From: Burkholderiaceae bacterium | Lineage (GTDB): Bacteria > Pseudomonadota > Gammaproteobacteria > Burkholderiales > Burkholderiaceae_C | Length of the DNA stretch: 33,525 nt | NCBI GenBank assembly: GCA_031253795.1 | Contig: JAIRVR010000015.1 | Span: 1-33,525 of the forward strand | Direction: 5' to 3' | Part shown: one piece after another, positions 7,397 through 14,466 of the stretch | Position numbering within the stretch: position 1 is the stretch's first letter | Layout of the letters: each line of letters opens with the position of its first letter | The notes under the pieces: generated by a model | Told to the model about the DNA's origin: nothing | The model's input: only the letters and a program-made list of their open reading frames with translations | Database searches by the model: none | Program-made: the position numbers and the translations under genes

Positions 7397-8152
7397 TCAG
7401 ACAGCAAGCCGCCGCAGGAACCCATCCACCACCCGCACCGCATACCGGCTCGCCACCACCCGCACGAACTCCGCGAAGTCCACATGCGCGCTGTCATCCG
7501 CCCGGTCCGAAATCGTGCGCATGGCCGCGAATGGCACGCCATAGTCCAGGCATGCCTGGGCCACGGCAGCGCCCTCCATCTCCACGGCCAGCACTTCATG
7601 CCCGCCCGCGCGCAGGCCCTGCGCCAGGGCCTGCGAGGCCTGGGCCGTCCCCACGAACTGGTCGCCGCTGGCGATCAGGCCCCGATGGGTACGCGGCGCC
7701 GTGGTGGCATGGACGGCGCGCAGCTCCTCGCCCGCACCGTCCACGCAGTCCCGGGCGGAAGCCAGCAGGGCTTCGGTCATGGCGGTGTCGCAGGCCAGGC
7801 GTGTGCGGCCGTAGCCAGGCATTTCCCAGCGCGGGAAAATGGGCGAGGCGTCCAGGTCATGCTGCAGGTATTCGCTGGCGATCACCACATCGCCCACCTG
7901 CACGCCCTCGCCCAGGCCGCCGGCCACGCCCGTGAAGGCGATGCGGCGCACGCCGAAACGCTCGATCAGCGCCGTGGCCGTGGTGGCGGCCGCCACCTTG
8001 CCAATGCCAGACAGCGCGCAGACCACGTCATGGCCATGCAGGCGCCCGCGCCAGAACATGCGGCCCGCGTGGGCCGTGGCCTGGGCGTCGGACAGGGCAT
8101 GGACCAGGCCTTCCTGCTCCTGCGGCAGGGCACTGAGGATGGCAATGGTCAT
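7397..8152 (-). CDS. mtnN: 5'-methylthioadenosine/S-adenosylhomocysteine nucleosidase
   Basis: 251 residues, a little longer than E. coli MTAN (232). It starts MTIAILSALPQEQEGL with Glu12 in the position of the catalytic-site Glu12 of E. coli. VEMEGAAVAQ (190-199) supplies the ribose-binding Met/Glu, and TISDRADDSAH places the catalytic Asp at 216. Known reaction: hydrolytic release of adenine from MTA or SAH, feeding methionine salvage and relieving methyltransferase inhibition. The ATG at 8152 was preferred over an upstream in-frame start because the family begins exactly there; AGGAA lies about 12 bp upstream. It stands between a terminator-like hairpin and the repeat island, so it is probably its own unit, unrelated to the flanking catabolic genes. 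Confidence 0.95.
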   Translation of the reverse strand: MTIAILSALPQEQEGLVHALSDAQATAHAGRMFWRGRLHGHDVVCALSGIGKVAAATTATALIERFGVRRIAFTGVAGGLGEGVQVGDVVIASEYLQHDLDASPIFPRWEMPGYGRTRLACDTAMTEALLASARDCVDGAGEELRAVHATTAPRTHRGLIASGDQFVGTAQASQALAQGLRAGGHEVLAVEMEGAAVAQACLDYGVPFAAMRTISDRADDSAHVDFAEFVRVVASRYAVRVVDGFLRRLAV

Positions 8153-8184
8153 GGGGCGGGCTTTCCTGGCAAGGACTCGGGACA

Positions 8185-8212
8185 CAAAGCAAAGGCGGCC
8201 CATGGGCCGCCT
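8185..8212 (-). terminator. Hairpin terminator after the aspartate dehydrogenase gene
   Basis: AGGCGGCCCATGGGCCGCCT (8193-8212) is a perfect 20-bp palindrome. Read on the minus strand it is followed by TTTGCTTTGT. It lies 63 bp after the aspartate dehydrogenase stop and before the nucleosidase start, so it likely separates the two transcripts. Confidence 0.65.
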
Positions 8213-8275
8213 GCGGGGGGCGAAGGCGCCCATTGTGCCTGCTGTGCCGTGGCCGCCAGCGGCCCGTGCCCACCC

Positions 8276-9073
8276 TCAGATGGCCACGGGCGATGCCTGG
8301 TTGAGCACGGCGCGCACCACGCTGTAGACGGTGAGGGCCGAGGTCTTGGGATTGGCGGCCAGCGGCTTGCCGCGCATGGTCAGCTCCATGGCTCCGAAGG
8401 CGCCGCGCGCCGCCACATGGTGGACGTTCTCGTCCACGGCCGGGTCGGCATACAGCCGCACCAGGGTGCGGTCCAGGCCCATGCCGGCGAGCGACAGGGT
8501 GGCGGCCACGTTGGCGTTCTTGGGATAGCGCTGGGCGGCCTCGCGTGCGCTGCCTTCGAAGATGCAGAAGGCCTCCTTCAGGCTGGCCAGGTCGCAGAGT
8601 TCTTCTGCAGGCGTGCCGGTCCAGGCCAGGGGCGGCTTGCGGCCGGTGTAGACCACTTCGTCCAGCCCGCCGATGCGGGCCGCGGCCAGCGCGTCCACGC
8701 CGCCGATGGCGCCCGACAGCAGCTGCACCCGCGTGCCGCCCGCCTCGGCCGCCGTCTGAATGCGCTCGGCCATGCCGGGCGCGCTCAGCGCGCCTATCGA
8801 GGCCACGACGGCCGCAATGCCACGCTCCAGGGCCGGCAGCACGTGCTGCTCCATGGCGGCATGGCCTGCGCACTCCACGACCAGGTCGGGGCGGTCTTCG
8901 GCCGTCAGTGCCGTGAGCGCGCGCGCCTGGGGCGCATGCCGTGCCAGGGTGGCGCGAACGGCGTCCGTCACCTCCGGAACCAGCACCCATGCCACCTGCA
9001 CGCCGGCATGGCCTTGCAGCAGTTCGATCACGCTGGCGCCGATCGCACCGCAGCCAATCACAGCAATCTTCAT
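8276..9073 (-). CDS. L-aspartate dehydrogenase (NadX-like)
   Basis: 265 residues, usual length. N-terminal Rossmann motif MKIAVIGCGAIG (GCGAIG 7-12), then LLSGAIGGVDAL and the catalytic-domain signature NVHHVAARGAFG with His218/His219, then NPKTSALTVYSV at 241-252. This matches the aspartate dehydrogenase family (NADX in Thermotoga). Known reaction: NAD(P)-dependent conversion of L-aspartate and iminosuccinate/oxaloacetate plus ammonia. No nadA or nadC is nearby. The gene follows an IclR regulator and sits in an operon with a hydrolase and a cupin, so a catabolic role or a related amino acid/imine substrate is more likely than NAD synthesis. An ATG two codons upstream (9079) is an alternative start; neither has a strong ribosome site. 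Confidence 0.9.
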   Translation of the reverse strand: MKIAVIGCGAIGASVIELLQGHAGVQVAWVLVPEVTDAVRATLARHAPQARALTALTAEDRPDLVVECAGHAAMEQHVLPALERGIAAVVASIGALSAPGMAERIQTAAEAGGTRVQLLSGAIGGVDALAAARIGGLDEVVYTGRKPPLAWTGTPAEELCDLASLKEAFCIFEGSAREAAQRYPKNANVAATLSLAGMGLDRTLVRLYADPAVDENVHHVAARGAFGAMELTMRGKPLAANPKTSALTVYSVVRAVLNQASPVAI

Positions 9074-9123
9074 CGTCATTTCTTTCTGGAGGGAAGGCCG
9101 GGGCGAAGGCGCATGCCAGGGCC

Positions 9124-9930
9124 TCAGCGCAGGAAACCGGGGTGCTGGGCACGCAAATGGCCGGCCAGCTCGTCGGCCGCCGCACGCACCTGCTCCACCC
9201 ATTCGGCCATGCGGCCGGGTGCGATCTCGGTAAAGGCGATGGCCATGCCCAGGCCGGCCACGATGCGGCCCTGGCCGTCGCGCACAGGCGCGGCGATGCT
9301 GGACACGCCGGGCTCGTAAAAGCCCTCGCCCATGGCATAGCCACGTTCATGGTCCTGGCGCAGCAGCTGCAGCAACTGCTCCACGCTGCGCGGCGTGCTT
9401 TCCGAGAACTGGGGCAGCTCGCTGCCGCCGAAAATCTGGCGCAGCTGCTCCGTGTCCATGTCCTGCAGCAGGGCCCGGCCCAGCACGGTGGCATGGGCCG
9501 GCAGACGCGATCCCACGCGCACGGCACCCTGGAAGGCGCCGGCCGGCGCGACGCGTGCCACATAGACCACCGAGGTGCCGTCCAGCAGGGCCAGGTTGGT
9601 GGTGAAGCCCAGGCGCTCGCACAGCGACTGCAGCACGGGCTCGGCCAGTTGGGCCAGCGGCTGGGTGGACAGGTAGTCGTAGCCCAGGCGCAGCACGGAC
9701 AGGCCCAGGCGGTACTCGGTGCCCGAGCGCTGCAGATAGCCCATGCCCTCCAGCGTCGTCAGCATCCGGAACACGGTGGAGCGCGGCAGGGCCAGGGTGC
9801 GCGCCAGATCGGGTGCGCTCCAGACGGGCTGCGAAGGCGTGAAGCAGGCCAGAAGGCGCAGGCCGCGTTCCAGCGCGGGTACGGTGTAGCGGTCGTTGTC
9901 GTTGGACAGGGTATCGGAGGTGTCGCTCAT
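9124..9930 (-). CDS. IclR-family transcriptional regulator (second copy)
   Basis: 268 residues. Winged helix-turn-helix at about 14-75 (VPALERGLRLLACF, LPRSTVFRMLTTLEGMGYL) and an IclR effector domain at about 85-255 with GFYEPGVSSIAAPVRDGQG. It is a paralogue of the regulator at 4796-5653, with near-identical blocks across helix-turn-helix and effector domain. It starts 22 bp after the alpha/beta hydrolase stop and precedes the aspartate dehydrogenase gene by 50 bp, so it is again embedded in the operon it probably controls. The start lacks a clear ribosome site and likely depends on coupling. The palindromic site at 11474-11498, at the operon promoter, is its most likely target. Confidence 0.95.
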   Translation of the reverse strand: MSDTSDTLSNDNDRYTVPALERGLRLLACFTPSQPVWSAPDLARTLALPRSTVFRMLTTLEGMGYLQRSGTEYRLGLSVLRLGYDYLSTQPLAQLAEPVLQSLCERLGFTTNLALLDGTSVVYVARVAPAGAFQGAVRVGSRLPAHATVLGRALLQDMDTEQLRQIFGGSELPQFSESTPRSVEQLLQLLRQDHERGYAMGEGFYEPGVSSIAAPVRDGQGRIVAGLGMAIAFTEIAPGRMAEWVEQVRAAADELAGHLRAQHPGFLR

Positions 9931-9952
9931 CGCAAATCGGGCGCGTAGGCCA

Positions 9953-10819
9953 TCAGGTCAGCAGGGCGGCCAGCCTCTGTGCGATCTGCGCGGGTTGCTC
10001 GACGACACTGGCATGGCCGGATGCCGCAAGCGTAACGCACGGCGCCCCCAGCCTCTGCGCCCAGGTCGCACAGGCCGCAGGGGGCGTGACCTGGTCGTGC
10101 TCGCCCACCCAGACCTCGACGGGCATGGACAGCCGGCCTGCGGCCTGGCCCAGGTCGCTGCCGCACAGCAGCTCCACGGCCTGGGCATAGCCCGCGGCAT
10201 GCATGCGCGACGTGTTCCAGCGCACCCACTGGCGCACGGCCTCGGGGGCAGCCGGCGACACCAGGCGCTGGTCGATGGTGGCTGCCAGGCCGGCGACACC
10301 CTTCTCCTGCAAGGCCGCCAGGCGGCCCTGGCGCACCCGGGCCTGCTGCTCGCCCATGCCGGGCGCGCCATATCCACCGGCGGGACTGATCAGCACCAGT
10401 CCCTGCACGCGGCTGGCGCCGGCCTGCAGGGCCCAGGGCGTGGCCATGAGGGCTCCCAGCGAGTGGCCCACCAGCAGGCAGCGCCGCACACCCAGGGCCT
10501 GCAGCGACTGCTCCAGCACGAGGGCATAGTCTGCGCCCTTGGGCACGGGCGGCGCCAGAGGCGTGGAGCGGCCATAGCCAGGTGCGTCCCAGGCCAGCAT
10601 GCGCGCGCGCGGCGCCAGCACCAGGGCCACGTCCATCCAGGACGCAGCGCCCGAGCTGATGCCGTGCAGCATGACCACGGCGAAGTCCGAGGCCGTGTCG
10701 CCGGCCTCGCGCCAGGCGACCTGGCCGCCGCCCGGCAGGGCAACGAGGTGCTCGGGAAGCTGGGCGTCAATGCGCTGCACCCTGTGCGCCAACGTTTGCT
10801 GCATCACGATGGGTTCCAT
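9953..10819 (-). CDS. Alpha/beta hydrolase (meta-cleavage-product-hydrolase-like)
   Basis: 288 residues from the chosen ATG. Oxyanion segment LHGISSG at 51-57, nucleophile Ser120 in GHSLG, acid Asp242 in GEHDQV, and His269 in SGHAS complete the catalytic triad. WDAPGYGRS at 77-85 is typical of the C-C hydrolase and haloperoxidase-like subgroup (BphD/MhpC relatives). The start is uncertain: GTG at 10867 and ATG at 10804 are in frame, and none has a strong ribosome site. It is second in a minus-strand operon after the cupin. With an extradiol-dioxygenase-like gene in the neighbouring operon, hydrolysis of a ring-cleavage product is plausible. Ester or lactone hydrolysis is the alternative. Confidence 0.88.
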   Translation of the reverse strand: MEPIVMQQTLAHRVQRIDAQLPEHLVALPGGGQVAWREAGDTASDFAVVMLHGISSGAASWMDVALVLAPRARMLAWDAPGYGRSTPLAPPVPKGADYALVLEQSLQALGVRRCLLVGHSLGALMATPWALQAGASRVQGLVLISPAGGYGAPGMGEQQARVRQGRLAALQEKGVAGLAATIDQRLVSPAAPEAVRQWVRWNTSRMHAAGYAQAVELLCGSDLGQAAGRLSMPVEVWVGEHDQVTPPAACATWAQRLGAPCVTLAASGHASVVEQPAQIAQRLAALLT

Positions 10820-10888
10820 TTCAGTCGTCCATGGTGCCGAGCCTGCCGCAATGCATGCTGCGGGCACGGCCCGGGCGGTACGCCATGC

Positions 10889-11419
10889 TCAGCGCTTGAT
10901 CTTGGCCAGGGGATGCTCGGGCGGGTAGGTGGGCGTGATGGGCTTCCTGGCACCCAGCATCACGCACATCAGCGCATCCTCGTCGCCGATGTTGATCTCT
11001 TCGCGGTAGACGCCGGGGGGCACGGAGACCACATCGCGGTCGGTCAGGATGGTCTCGAAGCGTTCACCGTCCTTTTCGAGCACCAGCTTGAGCTTGCCGC
11101 GGATCAGGAAGAAGACTTCCTCCACATCGACATGCAGGTGCGAGGGGCCCTCATGGCCGGCCGGGATGACCATGGTCGAGAACGTGAAGTGCTCGGACGG
11201 GATGGTGTTGCTGTCCGAGGCCACGCCCGTGCCGCCCGTGCCGATGTAGCGCATCTGGCCACGGCGGTATTTGGGATCGAAGTCGGCCTGGAACTTCAGC
11301 GCGTCGAAGTCGTATTTGCGCGTGGAAAAGCGCGCCACGCGCGACTGCATCCACGCCTCGAAGCTGGCGCCCTCGGGACGGTCCCAGCTGCGGGCAACGG
11401 GTTGGGCGGATTCGGTCAT
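10889..11419 (-). CDS. Cupin-domain protein
   Basis: 176 residues with one cupin barrel (about 70-160). Motif 1 is complete: His94-x-His96-x4-Glu101-x6-Gly108 (HLHVDVEEVFFLIRG). Motif 2 is PPGVYREEIN, where the usual metal-binding His is Arg139, so the metal site would have at most three of four standard ligands. ATG at 11419 was chosen because GGAGAG sits 5 bp upstream; an earlier in-frame ATG (11476) lies inside the operator and lacks a ribosome site. First gene of the operon with the hydrolase, IclR and aspartate dehydrogenase. Cupins of this size include dioxygenases, isomerases and binding proteins; the function cannot be assigned. Confidence 0.85.
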   Translation of the reverse strand: MTESAQPVARSWDRPEGASFEAWMQSRVARFSTRKYDFDALKFQADFDPKYRRGQMRYIGTGGTGVASDSNTIPSEHFTFSTMVIPAGHEGPSHLHVDVEEVFFLIRGKLKLVLEKDGERFETILTDRDVVSVPPGVYREEINIGDEDALMCVMLGARKPITPTYPPEHPLAKIKR

Positions 11420-11473
11420 AGGTCTCTCCATCAGGTCGGTGGGCATGGCGGCCGTGCGCCATTTTGTTTTATC

Positions 11474-11498
11474 CATGAATCATAGTTCATGTGATGAA
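11474..11498. promoter_or_regulatory. Palindromic operator at the cupin operon start site
   Basis: CATGAATCATAGTTCATG (11474-11491) is an inverted repeat with 6-bp arms. It overlaps a second one, TTCAT-GTG-ATGAA (11486-11498). It lies just downstream of the -10 box of the predicted promoter, around the expected start site, a repressor position. Assignment to the IclR protein of the operon is inference. Confidence 0.55.
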
Positions 11499-11501
11499 AC
11501 A

Positions 11502-11530
11502 ATTATAGAAAAACTGCGCCCATGCAACAA
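11502..11530 (-). promoter_or_regulatory. Sigma-70 promoter of the cupin operon
   Basis: On the minus strand TTGTTG (11530-11525), a 17-bp spacer, then a perfect TATAAT (11507-11502). The predicted start is near 11495, giving a leader of about 75 nt to the cupin ATG at 11419. Confidence 0.65.
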
Positions 11531-11558
11531 GGGCCGCATGCCCTGCGGCATGCGGCCC
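11531..11558 (-). terminator. Strong hairpin after the MFS gene
   Basis: GGGCCGCATGCC (11531-11542) pairs perfectly with GGCATGCGGCCC (11547-11558) around a 4-nt loop, 41 bp past the MFS stop on the minus strand. The following sequence is CTTGTTG, so the U-tract is poor. It abuts the -35 box of the next operon. Confidence 0.55.
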
Positions 11559-11598
11559 CTGCCCCTGCCCCTGGGCGGTTTGACCGCACGGTTTCAGT

Positions 11599-12783
11599 TC
11601 ACCACGGCGCGCCTGCCTGGACGAAAGCCTGCGCCGCGGGCAGGCTTTCGTCCAGGCAGGCCAGGGCCAGCAAGGCCAGGGCCCACGGCAGGGCCGGCGC
11701 TCCCAGCCAGCCCAGCAGCCATCCGCCCGCCACGCCACCCCCGGCCACGGCGAGGTTGAAGACCGTCACCAGCATGGACTGCGCCACGTCGGCGCCCTCG
11801 CCCGCCGCATCGGCCAGGGCGGTCTGCAGCAGCGTGGGTGCGCCGCCGAAGCCGAGGCCCCATGCGGCCACGCCGGCCAGCAAGGCCGGGGTCGACTGCC
11901 CGGCCAGCCCCAGCACCACGGCCGACAGGGCGAACAGGCCCAGGCTGAGCACGGTCAGCGCGCGCAGCCAGCAGTCCACGAGCAGCCCCGTGAACCAGAT
12001 GCCGGCCATGGCGGCCAGGCCGAAGAGCAGCAGCACGGCATCGACGCGCGGCCCCCATCCCACGGACGCCAGATAGGGGGCGATGAAGGTGTAGAGGATG
12101 TTGTGGGCCAGGATCCAGGCGAACAGCACCGCCAGCACGGGGCGCACGCCCGGCGTCGCCAGGATGCGCGCCACGGGCGGGCGCTGGCGCGCAGGCTGGC
12201 CGGCGCAGTCGGGCAGGCCCAGCCGGATCCAGGCCAGCAGCAGCAGGCACAGCGCCGACAGGGCCCAGAACACGCCTCGCCAGTCGAACAGGCCGCCCAG
12301 CCAGGCGCCCAGAGGCAGTCCGGCGGCCAGCGCCAGCGGCTGGCCCACGCCCGCCACGGCCAGGGCGCGCCCCTGCAGTTGCGGTGCCACCATGCGCCGC
12401 GCATAGCCGGCCAGCAGCCCCCAGACCACGCCAGCCGCCATGCCAGCCGCAAAGCGCGCCACCAGGGTCAGCCCGTAGTGGCCGGACAGCGCCGTGAGGC
12501 TGTTGAACACCAGCAGGGTGCCGATGGCCGCCATGAGCAGCGGCCGCCGCCGCATGCTGCGCGTGGCCGCCACGACAGGAATCGCCGCCAGCACGGAGCC
12601 CAGCGCATACAGCGTCACCATCTGGCCGGCCATGGATTCGGAAATGGCCAGCCCTGCGCCGATCTGCGGCAGCAGGCCGGCTGGCAGGGTTTCGGTCATG
12701 ATGGCCAGAAAGCCCGCCATGGCCAGGGCGAGCAGCCTGCCCAGCGGCAGGCGCGCGTGGACGGAGGTGTTCTCCGTGGGCAT
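11599..12783 (-). CDS. MFS transporter (DHA1-like efflux permease)
   Basis: 394 residues with about twelve hydrophobic segments, typical MFS length. The N-terminus (LALAMAGFLAIMTETLPAGLLPQIGAGL) and the loop ATRSMRRRPLLM after TM2 are characteristic of the AraJ/sugar-efflux type of DHA1 exporter. ATG at 12783 has GGGGGA about 7 bp upstream and lies 16 bp after the dehydrogenase stop. Third gene of the TetR-dehydrogenase-MFS unit, so probably induced with them and exporting a small molecule. The last roughly 17 codons are written almost entirely by a 22-bp perfect hairpin (see repeat at 11611-11661), so the C-terminal tail may have arisen by an inverted duplication. Confidence 0.92.
   Translation of the reverse strand: MPTENTSVHARLPLGRLLALAMAGFLAIMTETLPAGLLPQIGAGLAISESMAGQMVTLYALGSVLAAIPVVAATRSMRRRPLLMAAIGTLLVFNSLTALSGHYGLTLVARFAAGMAAGVVWGLLAGYARRMVAPQLQGRALAVAGVGQPLALAAGLPLGAWLGGLFDWRGVFWALSALCLLLLAWIRLGLPDCAGQPARQRPPVARILATPGVRPVLAVLFAWILAHNILYTFIAPYLASVGWGPRVDAVLLLFGLAAMAGIWFTGLLVDCWLRALTVLSLGLFALSAVVLGLAGQSTPALLAGVAAWGLGFGGAPTLLQTALADAAGEGADVAQSMLVTVFNLAVAGGGVAGGWLLGWLGAPALPWALALLALACLDESLPAAQAFVQAGAPW
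11611..11661. repeat. 22-bp perfect inverted repeat inside the 3' end of the MFS gene
   Basis: Left arm 11611-11632 and right arm 11640-11661 are exact reverse complements around a 7-nt loop (GCCGCGG). The arms begin GCCTGCCTGG and end CCAGGCAGGC. The whole structure is coding on the minus strand (C-terminal segment from CLDES to FVQAG). Such a long perfect stem inside a coding sequence is unusual. Confidence 0.95.
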
Positions 12784-12799
12784 GTGCCTGTCCCCCATC

Positions 12800-13699
12800 T
12801 CAGGACTCTTGCCGTGGCCGACCGGCAGCCCGGTGAGGCGCCAGGTGGGACGCGGCCATGTCCTTGTCGCCATGGCCGGCGGCCAGCACGCGCTCGAAGC
12901 GCTGCAGTCCGGCCTCCGCCCCTTCCAGCCACAGGCCCGCGCCGGCTGCGGCCTCGGCCACCAGCCGCGCATCCTTGACCGCGTTGGCCACCGTGAAACT
13001 GGCGCCATAGTCACCCGAGAGCATGGCAGCGGCCTTGGCCTGGAAAAAGCCGCTGTCCATGGGCCCGCCCGCCACGGCCTGGACCACCAGGGCGGGATCG
13101 ACATCCAGTCCCCTGGCCAGCGCCAGGCTTTCGGCCAGGCCATGGGTGAGGGAGAAGGCCCAATGGTTGAGCGCCAGTTTGAGCCGGCTCGCGGCCCCGG
13201 CCTGCGGTGCGATCCAGAGGCTGCGCCGGCCTATGGCGTCGAACACCGGCTGCACCTGGTCGCGATGTTCCAGCGGGCCGGCAGCCAGGACGACCAACTG
13301 GCCCTGCTCGGCCGGCTGGCGCGTTCCCTGCACCGGGCAGTCGTAGAAGACCAGGCCGTGCTGCTGCGCGAACTGCGCCAGTGTGGCGATGGCCTGCACG
13401 CCCACCGTGCCCATCTGCAGCCAGAGCGCGCCGCGCTGCAGGCCAGGGGCTGCCGCCTGCATGGCCTGCAGTACGGCCGGCCCGTCCTTGAGCACGGTGA
13501 CGATGATGGCTGCGCCGCGCACGGCCTCGGCCGCATCGGCGGCAATGGCCACGCCATCGGCCGCCAGTGCCCTGGCCTTGCCAGCCGTGCGGTTCCAGGC
13601 ATGGACCGCGAAGCCATGCCGCTGCAGGTTGCGCGCGACAGGCGCGCCGATGAGGCCGGTGCCGAGGACGGCCAGCCGAGGAAGAGAGGGGGTGCTCAT
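12800..13699 (-). CDS. NAD(P)-binding 3-hydroxyisobutyrate dehydrogenase-family protein
   Basis: 299 residues, normal length for beta-hydroxyacid dehydrogenases. N-terminal GTGLIGAPVARNL (GTGLIG at 13-18) is the dinucleotide-binding motif. DCPVQGTRQPAEQGQL (120-135) corresponds to the substrate-binding DAPVSGG region but diverges from it. Lys174 and Asn178 in LKLALNHW match the catalytic KxxxN. The C-terminal half is the all-helical dimerisation domain. ATG at 13699 has AGGAG 6 bp upstream. It follows a promoter whose spacer is filled by the TetR palindrome, and precedes the MFS gene. Known family reactions: oxidation of 3-hydroxyisobutyrate, tartronate semialdehyde reduction, imine reduction. 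The specific substrate is unknown. Confidence 0.9.
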   Translation of the reverse strand: MSTPSLPRLAVLGTGLIGAPVARNLQRHGFAVHAWNRTAGKARALAADGVAIAADAAEAVRGAAIIVTVLKDGPAVLQAMQAAAPGLQRGALWLQMGTVGVQAIATLAQFAQQHGLVFYDCPVQGTRQPAEQGQLVVLAAGPLEHRDQVQPVFDAIGRRSLWIAPQAGAASRLKLALNHWAFSLTHGLAESLALARGLDVDPALVVQAVAGGPMDSGFFQAKAAAMLSGDYGASFTVANAVKDARLVAEAAAGAGLWLEGAEAGLQRFERVLAAGHGDKDMAASHLAPHRAAGRPRQES

Positions 13700-13728
13700 G
13701 GGAACTCCTGGGAGCGAGGGTGGATGAA

Positions 13729-13757
13729 GATATATTGGAATGATCATTCCAATTCAA
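13729..13757 (-). promoter_or_regulatory. Promoter of the dehydrogenase-MFS unit with TetR-type operator in the spacer
   Basis: Minus strand: TTGAAT (13757-13752), 17-bp spacer, TATATC (13734-13729). The spacer is occupied by the perfect 20-bp palindrome ATTGGAATGATCATTCCAAT (13734-13753). The same 16-bp core recurs at the tetR promoter (14401-14416), which strongly suggests repression by the adjacent TetR protein. Confidence 0.8.
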
Positions 13758-13760
13758 GGC

Positions 13761-13795
13761 AAATGAAAGCCCGGCACCCCTGCGGGATGCCGGGC
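13761..13795 (-). terminator. Terminator after the TetR gene
   Basis: GCCCGGCA (13769-13776) pairs with TGCCGGGC (13788-13795), with an inner CCC/GGG. On the minus strand the stem is followed by TTTCATTT. It lies 8 bp past the TetR stop, separating it from the dehydrogenase promoter. Confidence 0.75.
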
Positions 13796-13803
13796 CAGGG
13801 GAT

Positions 13804-14385
13804 TCAGAGTGCGGTGAGCGCCACGTCGATCACGTCCTGAAGGCACTGCCGGCGCTGGCGTGGCGCGCTGCCCTTGCCCAGCACGCGCAGCCCCTGCATG
13901 GTGCCGACGATGAAGCGTGCCAGGGCCCGCGGCTTGTGCGCCTGCGCGATATCGCCCTCCTGTTGGCCGCGCACGATAAGTGCTTCCAGCGCCTTTTGCA
14001 GCCGCTGGAAGTTGTGCGCCACCAGGGCCGCAACGGCCTCATCGTGGCCGGCCAGCTCCAGCGTGGCATTGGCGACCAGGCAGCCGCGGTGCCGCGGATC
14101 GCCGATCTCGTCCTCGGCCACGCGCTCCAGCAGCCGGCGCATCAGTGCCGGGGCGGGTCCGGGGCCTGCCAGCAGCTGCACATTGGCCGTGGTCACCGCC
14201 TCATAGCGCCGCAGCGCCTGCTGGTACAGGCCCTGCTTGCTTTCGAAAGTTCCGTAGAGGCTGCTGCGCGACAGGCCCGTGCCATCCACCAGGTCCTGCA
14301 CCGAGGTGGCGGCGTAGCCACGCTGCCAGAAGACCTGCATGGCCGCATCGGCGATGTCGTCAGGGTCGAAATCCTTGGTACGCAT
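13804..14385 (-). CDS. TetR-family transcriptional repressor
   Basis: 193 residues. The N-terminal TetR helix-turn-helix is at about 8-54 (ADAAMQVFWQRGYAATSVQDLVDGTGLSRSSLY contains the recognition helix). The rest is an all-helical effector domain of the type with a GCL(V)ANATLEL motif near 101-111, seen in TetR_C regulators of oxidoreductase/efflux units. ATG at 14385 has GAGG upstream. A TTGACA-17-TACATT promoter and its operator lie directly upstream, so it is autoregulated and also represses the downstream dehydrogenase-MFS pair, whose promoter has the same palindrome. The inducing ligand is unknown. Confidence 0.93.
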   Translation of the reverse strand: MRTKDFDPDDIADAAMQVFWQRGYAATSVQDLVDGTGLSRSSLYGTFESKQGLYQQALRRYEAVTTANVQLLAGPGPAPALMRRLLERVAEDEIGDPRHRGCLVANATLELAGHDEAVAALVAHNFQRLQKALEALIVRGQQEGDIAQAHKPRALARFIVGTMQGLRVLGKGSAPRQRRQCLQDVIDVALTAL

Positions 14386-14400
14386 ACGGCCTCATCGAAT

Positions 14401-14448
14401 TGGAATGATCATTCCATTAAATGTAGGCCAGCGCCGGAAAGGTGTCAA
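14401..14448 (-). promoter_or_regulatory. tetR promoter with autoregulatory operator
   Basis: Minus strand TTGACA (14448-14443), 17-bp spacer, TACATT (14425-14420). The start site is expected near 14413, inside the perfect palindrome TGGAATGATCATTCCA (14401-14416). Confidence 0.8.
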
Positions 14449-14466
14449 GAACCGGTCCCAAGGTCT

